A stretch of DNA of 64,000 bases from Phytophthora hibernalis (Eukaryota; Oomycota; Peronosporomycetes; Peronosporales; Peronosporaceae). Of the stretch, positions 1 to 8,133 are shown one piece after another. The notes beneath the pieces are model-generated. The model searched no databases. It saw only the letters and a program-made list of their open reading frames with translations, and had not been told where the DNA came from. The translations under genes were made by a program, and so were the position numbers. The first letter of the stretch is position 1, and each line of letters starts with the position of its first letter. The stretch lies in NCBI GenBank assembly GCA_012656075.1, contig JAAKBF010000042.1, positions 310,001 through 374,000 on the forward strand. The letters are read 5' to 3'.

Positions 1-76
1 CGAAGCGCTCGAAACGCTCCGACAGCTCGCGCTCGCGGACGTCTTCGGGCAAGTTGCCCACGAACACTCGCGCCAT
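1..76 (-). CDS. N-terminus of an RRM RNA-binding protein (partial)
   Basis: The reverse strand from the ATG at 76..74 gives 25 codons and runs off the window. The visible peptide contains VFVGNLPED directly after the start, which is the RNP2 strand that opens an RNA recognition motif, followed by a charged helix (RERELSERFERF). An RRM starting at residue 3 is typical of SR-type splicing factors and related RNA-binding proteins, so a nuclear splicing role is likely but only inferred. The gene is divergent from the gene starting at 227, and the 150 bp between them contain four copies of the palindrome TTGCGCAA. Confidence 0.75.
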   Translation of the reverse strand, partial: MARVFVGNLPEDVRERELSERFERF

Positions 77-79
77 GTT

Positions 80-654
80 TTGCGCAAATTTGCGCAAAAA
101 TTAGTGACGCAAAGAGTGACAGGTTGAAGCGAAACGAAGCTAGCGCCACAGATTTGCGCAAATGGCACAAGTACCGCCACCGAATTTCCGTTTTTGCAGT
201 CAGACTTTTTGCGCAAAAGGCGAAATATGGAAGCGTCGGCTGCTGCGAGGCCGCGCATCGACGCGCACTTCGACCGCATTCGCGCGAACCTCATTCGCTG
301 CGAAGAGTGCAACGAGAACTTCTTCTTCGACTTTTGCGCCATCCGCGGTTCGTGCAAAGATGTTTTTGCGCAACTCGTTTTGCGCAAAAAGCGAGGGCTC
401 ACTTTTGCGCAACTTGGCGCAGATATTTCGTGACGCACTTCAAGACGTGCCACCTGAAGAACGTACTCTACCGCTTCAACGGCTGCTCGGAGGAGGAGAA
501 CCAGCGCGTGCGCTTCGGCCCCAAGCGCAAAAGGATGCCACGGCCTGGTTCGGCCAGCTCAAGTCCACGGAGAAGCGCATGGTACGTTTTGCGCAACTTT
601 TTGCGCAACTGACGGTTTTGCGCAACTTTTTGCGCAACTGACTTTGTTGCGCAA
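80..654. repeat. Cluster of 12 TTGCGCAA palindromes
   Basis: The 8-bp palindrome TTGCGCAA starts at 80, 90, 154, 209, 366, 380, 405, 589, 601, 618, 630 and 647, usually inside TTTTGCGCAA. Four copies lie in the intergenic gap between the divergent RRM and BED-like genes. Three lie in the first inferred intron (352-422) and five in the second (582-666). None falls in an inferred exon. One chance copy would be expected in about 65 kb of random DNA. It may be a regulatory or splicing-related element, or simply a locally expanded repeat. Confidence 0.85.
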
Positions 655-1712
655 ATTCGCGCGCAGATTTCCATGCAAGACAACAAATGGGGCGAAATCG
701 CCGAACGAGAGTGTTGGTCCTGTCGCCTGTACGTGCAAAAACTATCTTATCCAATTATCTGTGGATAATCTTTTATCCGGATTTTTGGTGCAGATGCAAA
801 CAAGCGCGCAAGTCGAGTGATATGCCGCACGCCTTCGAATCCGACGATGTGGGCCAACGTCAAGCTCTTTTGCACATCCGACAGTGCCACGAAGCGGCGT
901 ACCAGGAGATTTTGCGCTCATTTCCTGCAGTAAACAATGGGTCAGTTGCACAAAGAGCTCAAGTATCAAGTTCTGCAGGTTGTTTTGAAAACCCCTCGGG
1001 AAATGCTGCTCCAAAATCGGACCAAAGTGGAGCAAACGCAGTTTTGCCCAAGAAACCGTCAAAAGATGCCGAACGAAGTCGATTGAGACGGATGCGAGCT
1101 ACTCCCGAAGCGAGAAAGGCGGAGGCGGAACGGAGTAGACGTCGACGAGAACAACTGACTCCGGCTCAACGACAAGCAGATGCAGAGAGAAGAGCTCGTA
1201 AGAAACAACGGGAAGACGAACGTTCGCGAAGTCGGTTGCGGCGTGCAGAAGCGTCTCCAGAAGCTAAAGAGCGAGAGATGAAAAGGTCACGAGAAAGACG
1301 ACAGAAAGCCACAGACCTACAACGTCAACGAGAAGCGCAGAGGAGTCGGACACGACGACAAAACGCGACGGAGGAGCAACGTCTGCGTGAGAAAGAGCGT
1401 TGTCAACGTCGATATGAAGCACAGAAGCAGGAAAAGATGTCTAGAGCGACGTCCGGTGGAAGTACGCAGTTGTCGCCACCCTCGACAAGTATTTCAGACG
1501 CCATGACACCACCTGCGACCAGTACGTCGGAGACCATGACACCTGCGACCAGTACGCGTGATCAGACTACACCACCGACAAGTACCAGAGTGGTGCCAGC
1601 AGAGCTAGCACGGCGAAGTCTGCTACTGCAGCAGCAACAGGAAGTGCTGAAGTTGCAGTTCAAGGCACTCCACGATCTGAATAACGACCACGCGCAGGAC
1701 ACTCTGCTGTGA
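227..1712 (+). CDS. BED-like zinc finger protein with 19-residue basic repeats (4 exons, one frameshift)
   Basis: Inferred exons are 227-351, 423-581, 667-728 and 794-1712, joined by GT-AG introns of 71, 85 and 65 nt with matching phases. The N-terminus has CEECNENF, and after intron 1 HFKTCHLKNV, a Cys2-His/Cys arrangement like a BED finger. The middle has about five units of roughly 19 residues with the pattern AERSRxRRxxxTPEQRxxE, strongly basic and helical. This recalls the STPR DNA-binding repeat (23 residues) but with a shorter period. The tail is Thr/Ser-rich and ends in a Gln/Leu helix (LLLQQQQEVLKLQ). One base is missing at the AAAA run 529-532; with it the total is 421 codons plus stop. 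A nuclear DNA-binding role is inferred. Exon 1 and the frameshift are the least certain parts. Confidence 0.55.
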
Positions 1713-2094
1713 GCGGCCGGGTGTTGAAATTTGGAAGCTGCGGCTAGTGTTGTGGACTGCATTTAATGATGGCGACCAAGTTCGAGGCAACCCGTTTCAG
1801 CAAAGGATTTTCGTGTTGCGGCATCGGCGTGTCTGCTTCGTACCGAGTTACGATACTCATGCTCTGTGAGTCGTGTTGGTTGATGAAATTTAAGCAGATT
1901 ATTGGTAAGGCAGAAGCAGAAAGAAGTCACAAATTCATGTTTACCGTCTCCACTCGTAGCGAGCCCCAAGAAACTTCATTCCCAAAGTCAAACCAAAACA
2001 GAACCAAGAACCTCAAAAAGCTTAATGAAAAGAGAGTTAGTTTGCAGTCCGCAAGACTCGACAGCATGGAGCATAAAGGACCACACACAGCCGA
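1713..2094. other. Intergenic, no gene seen
   Basis: This lies between the convergent 3' ends of the BED-like gene and BCAS2. Short open frames are present but have no recognisable homology or splice logic. Confidence 0.5.
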
Positions 2095-2802
2095 TCACGT
2101 CGTCTTGAGCTTCTTCTCGAGTCTCAGCTCCTGCTCCACACACGCCCGCTTGATGGCCGCGTTCTTGGCAAGCAGCTCGTGGTACTTCTTCTCATAGTTC
2201 AGCAGCTTGGGAGCATTACGCGTCTGGTCCTGCTGCCTGGCCAAGTTGATCTTGTCCGACGCAGTCTTGGTCTTCTTCAGAGCGTGTTCGTACTGGGCGT
2301 TCACTCCGTCCAGTAGAGCAGCCCGCACCTTGGCCAACTTGGTGCCGTATCCTTGTTGCAGCTCCAAGTTCACGAGCCTACAGACCACGAACACCATCAC
2401 AAGTCAATACTCTACCTCGTTCTACCTAAAAGGTAGAATTCTACCTATTACTCTGGTGTTCTACCGCCACTTGGAGGTTCGTCACCGCATGTTCCCAACC
2501 CCTACGTCCTCCCCGGTAGGCTCCTTCACCTGGTACCGGTTCATGTCGATAGCGTCCAGAGGCACCTTCGCAGCCACCCGTTTGAACTCCTTCTGGAGAC
2601 TCGTTCTACCTCCGAAGGTAGGGCGGTAGAGCGGCAGATAGGCCAGGTACTGGTCCAAAGGAGGGGAGAATGTAGCCATCTCCGCTCGAATCTGCGCCTG
2701 CACTTGCTCCTGACTATGGGGAGAGTCCAACTGGGTGTCCACATAGCCCAACGAGTCCAGCAACTGGCGACTCTCAAGCAGCAGAGGACAGGAAGGCGCC
2801 AT
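2095..2802 (-). CDS. BCAS2: Pre-mRNA-splicing factor SPF27/BCAS2 (2 exons, one frameshift)
   Basis: BCAS2/SPF27 is a core subunit of the PRP19/NineTeen complex that activates the spliceosome in the nucleus. Exon 1 is 2802-2445 and exon 2 is 2377-2095, separated by a 67-nt GT-AG intron. The order of family landmarks is clear: an N-terminal region with YLAYLPLYRP, then LQKEFKRVAAKVPLDAIDMNRY, then W-x3-V-x-N...EHQ (GWEHAVTNLQVAVEHQ), then RLVNLELQ at the splice junction, and a C-terminal coiled coil ending KKLKTT. The frame is broken at CCCC 2499-2502 (GGGG on the coding strand). A fifth G gives 213 codons plus stop, close to the human length of about 225. The break is therefore probably a base-calling loss or a very recent mutation. 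The promoter is shared with the coiled-coil gene to the right. Confidence 0.85.
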
Positions 2803-3027
2803 TACGGACGATAAAGGTAGTCTGCAACTTAACGCCACACGGTTTGTGACCTGCAACGTAAGATTTGTGTCGGGTAACTTACCCAGCCCGCACCTTAAGT
2901 TGACACATCACATTCACATAGTGTACACTACGTCTACACAAGGTTAGGTTGACACACATATTGTACACGACATGTACACAAAGTTACATAACTTCTACAC
3001 CATTTGACAATTGCCTGCCTCCCTAGT
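2803..3027. promoter_or_regulatory. Short bidirectional promoter interval
   Basis: Only 225 bp separate the divergent starts of BCAS2 (2802) and the coiled-coil gene (3028). The interval contains several GTGTACA/TGTACAC-type words (around 2930, 2962 and 2975) and two TTAGGTTGACAC/TTAAGTTGACAC words. No TATA box is obvious. Confidence 0.45.
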
Positions 3028-4975
3028 ATGTGGTCGTCATCTGCTGCCTCGGAGGCCGATTTGCTCTTCCCCCGACGCCCTAGGCGCGTGTCTGCTAGTG
3101 TCAGTAGCTCCGCACCACGTCGGAGTAGCGCCACTAGTCGTTTGGAGCAGAGACGACGCGATTTGCCGCCGCAATCGAGCGATTTGTGGGCCTTCGACGC
3201 TTCCAGTTCGTTTAATTCGTCTTCTGCGAGTGCTACAGCATTCCATCAGGTCTCTGAGGGTTCTACAGGTGCTGAGCAGTCGATTGCGGGGTCTGTGGAG
3301 CTCCAGAACGGTCGGAAAGCTGCCAATCATGGAGTTATTGGGTCCTACTCCAGTGGAGAAGCTACCTCACGACTGCTGTGGAATCGCCCTGAACGAGAGG
3401 AGGAGGAACGGGAGGAGGAGGCTCTTCCTTCGTACTTGAGCTACTTGCAGGCTCGAGAGGAGACGGACTTTGCACTGGACAGAGATGAACAGGTGACGAG
3501 CACGAGTCAGCAGTTGGCACAAGCTCTGCAGAACTTTATTCAGGTGCAGATTCAGGGACAGGGGAGCTGGCGTTGCCACAGGGTCGTGCAACTGCGAGCG
3601 ACGTGTGGTGGAGTTGGAGAAGCAGGTGCAGACGCTGCTGGCGGCGCAGAATGAGGACGGCGCCAGTGCTGTGGGGGACCGCGTGTCCACGTTGGAAGGA
3701 CGACAGAGCGCGTTCCAGTCGCAGTTGGCGCAGATTTCGAAGGTTCTGGGCGTGCCGGTGGGGAAACATGGCAAGAGCAGCCAACTGAAGACGCTGGTGC
3801 AGACGCTGCATGAGGAAATTGACGCGAAAGTGCAAGCTGGTAGGTTGGCAGTTGGATGGTGGTTGGGTGGAGATTAATTGGTTTGGGATGAATTGCAGCG
3901 GTGGGTGATTTGAAGGAGACGTGTGTGGCTAGTGCTGTGAAGCGCACGGAGGAGCTGATTGCAGAGACGGCTGATTCGGCGCCTGCGGGAGAATCATCGA
4001 CGCCCTCAGATTCGAACCACCAGAAGAAGGACAGTGACTACGCTGCGGGGTTACCGTTTGCGACTGTTCTCAACGCGCTGGCGGAGGAGCACGAGGCCTC
4101 GTTGACACGGCTGAGCACGCACTTTGACGAGCGCTTGCGTCTGGAAGGATCGCAGCGGGTGGCGCTGGAAGGCCGTGTGCGTGCACATCTGGGAGAGCTC
4201 GAGGAATGGCTGCAACAGGTTGAAGGCGAGCTGGGTGGCTCCCACTTTGAACCGTCTGCAGCGGCGACCCCATCGTCGATCACCGCTGTGACGGATCAGG
4301 TGAGCAAGCTCCAGACGCATTTGGCCGAGCTGGAAAACTCCTGGAAGCGGCAGCAGGAGGAAGCCAAGGAGCTGTCCGCCAAATTGGAAGAGCTGCCGAA
4401 CCTCAAGGAGCTACAGGCTCAGCTGGATGAGCAGAACAACAACGTGAAGTCTCTCAAGGAAAATCTGGTCGGTGTGGAAAATGTCGCCTCGGCGACTCGC
4501 GAAGAGACTCGTGCAGTGGCTCGGACGTCGCAAGGACTGAAGTTGATCGTGGAAAAGCTTGTACGCGACACGGGCTCTGCAGAGGAGTTACTGCAGCAGT
4601 ATGTGAGCACGATAACCCACCAAGTGGCCAGCGTGACGCGGCAGTATGTGTCTGTTCGCATCCGAGACAACAACCGGCTACTGGACGCAACGCTGCGGGC
4701 GCGGGTACCTGCCTACGTAGCGAACGAGAGCGAGAGCTTTTACTGGTGCGTCCGAGAAGAAAGAAGGCGACGGTCACAGTTTGGGGACGGGCGTGGTCCA
4801 TGACGCAGCAGGCGGAGATGGGAATTTCAGCTTCGTGCTGCGAGACGATGATGAAGACGGGATCCGACGCTTGCTGGCCAGTCAACGAACCACCAAGCCC
4901 GGCACCATCAACACCACCATTGGCTCTGACGCTAGTGCTGTTGCTGCTGCTGCTGGCGCGACGTCGTCGACGTGA
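3028..4975 (+). CDS. Large coiled-coil protein (2 exons, frameshifts)
   Basis: No family was recognised. The inferred exons are 3028-3839 and 3899-4975 with a GT-AG intron (3840-3898) whose phase matches. The N-terminal 120 residues are Ser/Arg-rich and low complexity; an acidic stretch (REEEEREEEALP) follows. Long heptad-rich segments come next (ERRVVELEKQVQTLLAAQN; LQTHLAELENSWKRQQEEAK; LKELQAQLDEQNNNVKSLKE). The reading frame changes at GGGG 3561-3564 and again near TTTT 4738-4741. Removing one base at each gives 628 codons plus stop. The C-terminal part (GDGNFSFVLRDDDEDGI) is not coiled coil. A structural or scaffold role is a guess. An alternative C-terminal frame ends in a Leu run followed by five Arg, which could look like a tail anchor, but I did not choose it. 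Confidence 0.55.
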
Positions 4976-5392
4976 AGTGCGTCCGTGTAGGTTGGTAGAA
5001 GCTGCTCTGTAAATCTACGACCTTCGACCTCCTGCGCAGCTCAAGAATTGGTGGCAACCGAATGTAGTCGTCGTTCACTGAGTTGCCTTTCAGATTGCCT
5101 TGCAGACTTTCACCGTACTCAAAACGCTTTGAAGATGAACAGCCACGTTGCAGTCAACCGCTTCGCCTGTCGTGGACAAACTGGTAACACGATCCTCTAA
5201 GCGAACGCGTTCGGCTGTCCTCGTCCCTGACCACAACCTTCTCTACGATTTTAAACACGCCAAGAATTGTCCGTGTTTGCATCACTCTTTGCATCGGATT
5301 TGATCCGGAACGCTGCAACATTGTTCAAAGCTGTAGTGTACATCCATTTTCAACGTCATAGCTAAGTAATAAACCTACGAGCCCATTTACCT
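4976..5392. other. Intergenic between convergent genes
   Basis: This contains the 3' flanks of the coiled-coil gene and the HTH-UPRT gene. Nothing else is recognisable. Confidence 0.5.
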
Positions 5393-6658
5393 TCAATAGG
5401 CACTTGCTGGCGAGCCATGGTAGACTTGCTCCAGTCGGTCCAAGATCAAGTCGGTCGTGGACGTACACACGCTCATCGGATCCGAGTCACGTGTCACCTC
5501 CTCACCATGATCCACTTGTGCCACGACCAACTTCATGGCAGGAAAGGCGGCGTGGATCTTCTCCACAGCTTCTGCCGTAGCCATCAGAGCCACCAGGGAG
5601 ATCATAGTTTCCACTGCACCACGTTCTTGCAGTCTCCTTACCACAGCAGAGACCAAGTCTGGAGACGTGACAACATGATCCACTAGAAACACGTTGTGGT
5701 AGTTGAGACTGGCCGGCATCCTATCGTCCAGCACCTTGACGTTCACGTCACCAGGTGGTGAACTTGACACGTCACCGAACGTCACGTAACCTGTAGGCTG
5801 TTCAGGCTCCATCAAGTGGAAAAGCTCCAGCATAGGACTACCTGCAGGCTCCATAGACACCGCACACGGTGGATGCTCTAGAGCTACACCGTCTGACTTG
5901 CTGTGGTTGGGCAGGAAGATCTCCACCGTCTTAACCGGTACATGAGCCAAAGCTTCCTCCATCACAAGCCGCATGAGTCTATCACTGGACCGCCGGAACT
6001 CGTTAACAGTTGCATGTCTCTTCCTTAACGTTGTGAGCAGTAGTGCAGCAGCACGGGACTTGATCTCGTGCACTCCAGGCTGTTGCGGCGTTAAACTGTC
6101 CCGGACAGCTTTAGCCAGTTTAAGCTTCAGAGTCTTGGGACGCGGTTTCTTGGGGTGTTTAGCCAGTGGGTTCCCGTCTTTACGGGACAGTACCTCGTCT
6201 CGATGCTTGTTTAAGTTGCAGATGGCTGCGCGACTCACATGGTACTCCTTAGCGAGAGCTGACTGCTTCTCACCCTGTGCTATCCGGGACAGGATAGCGC
6301 GACGGTCCATTTCGCGCAAATAGCGCGACGATTTAGCTGGGATTACACTTGGTATAGGAGTTGGTAAGGTGGTTGTTGGTGCTAGAGTCTTGGCGACTGC
6401 AACAGCGGCAGCTTTACGAGCTTGTAGAGCAGCATCCTGGTAACCTGTCTGGGACAGGATAAGCTGGTCTGGGTCGACTGGGCTGGGGGTTGAGATGTTA
6501 AGCTGGAATTCCAGTGGTGGGGACCGTGGAGACAGCATAAAGACGTCTCTGTTGGGGCTGGTCTGCTTGAGCATGGCCGAGATACCAGGTAGAGAAGGAC
6601 TGCCGTGTCCAGGGACAGGATAAGGGCTCATCTTGAGGCGCTTGGGGCAGCTGGCCAT
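5393..6658 (-). CDS. HTH plus uracil-phosphoribosyltransferase-like fusion protein
   Basis: This is a single uninterrupted 421-residue frame starting at 6658. Residues 1-110 are Pro/Ser-rich. Residues about 112-155 form a helix-turn-helix of the pipsqueak/CENP-B type (REMDRRAILSRIAQGEKQSA then LAKEYHVSRAAICNLNKHRD), followed by a basic Lys/Pro linker. Residues about 195-385 follow the UPRTase fold: LLTTLRKRHATVNEFRRSSD, then MEEALAHVPV, a CAVSMEPAGSPM segment in place of the usual RAG-x-M loop, and YHNVFLVDHVVTSPDLVSAV in place of the PRPP loop. ERGAVETMISLVALMATAEA and KLVVAQVD complete it. The canonical PRPP-loop ATGG is absent (TSPD), so catalysis is unlikely. I infer a DNA-binding regulator that uses a PRTase-like fold as a sensor or dimerisation module. 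The domain assignment is by eye. Confidence 0.75.
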   Translation of the reverse strand: MASCPKRLKMSPYPVPGHGSPSLPGISAMLKQTSPNRDVFMLSPRSPPLEFQLNISTPSPVDPDQLILSQTGYQDAALQARKAAAVAVAKTLAPTTTLPTPIPSVIPAKSSRYLREMDRRAILSRIAQGEKQSALAKEYHVSRAAICNLNKHRDEVLSRKDGNPLAKHPKKPRPKTLKLKLAKAVRDSLTPQQPGVHEIKSRAAALLLTTLRKRHATVNEFRRSSDRLMRLVMEEALAHVPVKTVEIFLPNHSKSDGVALEHPPCAVSMEPAGSPMLELFHLMEPEQPTGYVTFGDVSSSPPGDVNVKVLDDRMPASLNYHNVFLVDHVVTSPDLVSAVVRRLQERGAVETMISLVALMATAEAVEKIHAAFPAMKLVVAQVDHGEEVTRDSDPMSVCTSTTDLILDRLEQVYHGSPASAY

Positions 6659-7558
6659 CTGTTTGAAGCGATTAGGACAGTATAAGCCTTGGGTGTTAAG
6701 CTGTCCTTTGCAAAGTGAAGTTGCGGCTGCTGTTGTCGGGTGAATGGCACTTCCCTCCGGAAACCGATATTGCGCAGTGCGTAGCCGAGCCAGTTAAACG
6801 CTCGCTACATGTAACTTTTTGTTGGACGTGAACTCCTCCAGAGCTGCAACTTGACAAGAGGCTGGTGTGAAGGTTAAAAATACATGCAGAGCAGCATGGA
6901 CTTCGAGCGCTATCCTATCTGCGCCTTGCAATCTCTGCATATGTTGTAGTTTATGCAGAACAATGTTAATTCACTGAAAAATGACGTTTGACTTGACTTC
7001 ACAAAATTGCGCTAAAGACACGACGTCACCTGTCAAAGGCGATACGTATTTGGTGAAATATGTTCACAACTAATTGACATTGAGTCTGGTCAGAAGTTGC
7101 ATTGCGTGTCTGCAGGCTGTCGTTCGGGCCGTTCGTGGAGAGTACCTACTGAGCTGCACTCCAGTACAAGTACAGCAAAATCCGGCATATTGCTTGGCTG
7201 GCAATGAGCTTGAGGTTTAACATGAAATCTTCGGCACTGCAACGTTATCGACACAATATAGGCTAAAGTTCCACCCGCTCTGCAGTACGAATGAGAGGAT
7301 GTTAGCTATGGGAACCGCGTACTTTGTAATCTCTCTTCAGCCTTCGCAGCTTCTTCGCAGATATCACGTGCGTAACGGCGCGCTATCGCAGGCCATCAAT
7401 ACCTCGTCTCCGTCATGAGACTTTCGTGACAAACGGACCTTAAGCGACTGTTTACACAGCGGCACAGGGTTCAGTGGTGAGCGTTTTTCCACGTTCGTTT
7501 AACTCTGCAGAAACTCTGCCAAGGCAGGCAGTCGACAGGCCATCGCACAGCTGAACAA
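6659..7558. other. Intergenic, no gene seen
   Basis: About 900 bp upstream of the HTH-UPRT gene. No long frame, repeat or RNA gene was recognised. Confidence 0.45.
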
Positions 7559-7869
7559 ATGAAACAACGTTCAGGCGAGCCTTCCCACTTTTTCACTCTG
7601 ATCAACTGCAAGATCGTTTACGGTTTCATAGGAAACTCTATGACCGGTGGCGTGAGCAACCGCTGCATGTACCTATTCGGTGGCCATCCATTTGGGAGCT
7701 CCACCGGTGTTGAACAGAAGGACTTTACGGTAGTCCGGTGGTGTAGTTGCCCTTGTTCAAGCTGAAGAATCTCAGCAACCAATCCCTACCCACAATACTT
7801 CGTCGCCTTCGAAGCCGACACCATCAACAACCCCACCAAGATTGAGCTGGACCCGACCCTACAGCCCTG
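7559..7869 (+). pseudogene. 3' fragment of an unidentified protein gene
   Basis: Two adjacent frames read like the end of one protein: an upstream part (KIVYGFIGNSMTGGVSNRCM, then YLFGGHPFGSSTGVEQKDFT) and a downstream part in another frame (NPYPQYFVAFEADTINNPTK) ending at a TGA at 7867-7869. At least one frameshift near 7745-7775 separates them. No start, signal peptide or intron could be placed upstream. The family is not recognised. It lies 260 bp before MCM2 and is most likely a gene relic. Confidence 0.35.
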
Positions 7870-8133
7870 AAGAATATGGTCGGCAAAAGCCACGCTCTCT
7901 GGAGAAACGATCAAAAGATGAGTGATTTCACGAGTTAAGCGAAGCCTGCAGCGAGTACAATTTTGTGAACTTTTTGAGAACCAACGAGTACAATTTTGTA
8001 AGCTTAACCTTACCGAAATTTTTGAGAGCGAATCATCAACTTTCACAAACCTTTCTCTCTTGCGATTAGCTAAAATCACCATTCCTTTTCATCCAACCAC
8101 ATCTTCTCCTTTCCATTTCTCAATCGGTCGTCA

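Noticed and set aside
506..532. Ultra-short introns (26-38 nt) to explain frame breaks in several genes
   Set aside because: They are shorter than the clear introns here (55-90 nt), several need no GT-AG fit once one base is added, and the breaks fall in homopolymers.
687..1712. Separate gene starting at 687 for the basic-repeat protein
   Set aside because: Residues before about 794 have no sense in that frame, while three GT-AG introns join it in phase to the BED-like exons upstream.
3037..3330. Minus-strand frames over the coiled-coil gene
   Set aside because: Shadow frames in GC-rich coding sequence without homology.
7786..8082. 98-residue minus-strand frame upstream of MCM2
   Set aside because: It is antisense to the gene relic at 7559-7869 and the MCM2 leader, with no homology.
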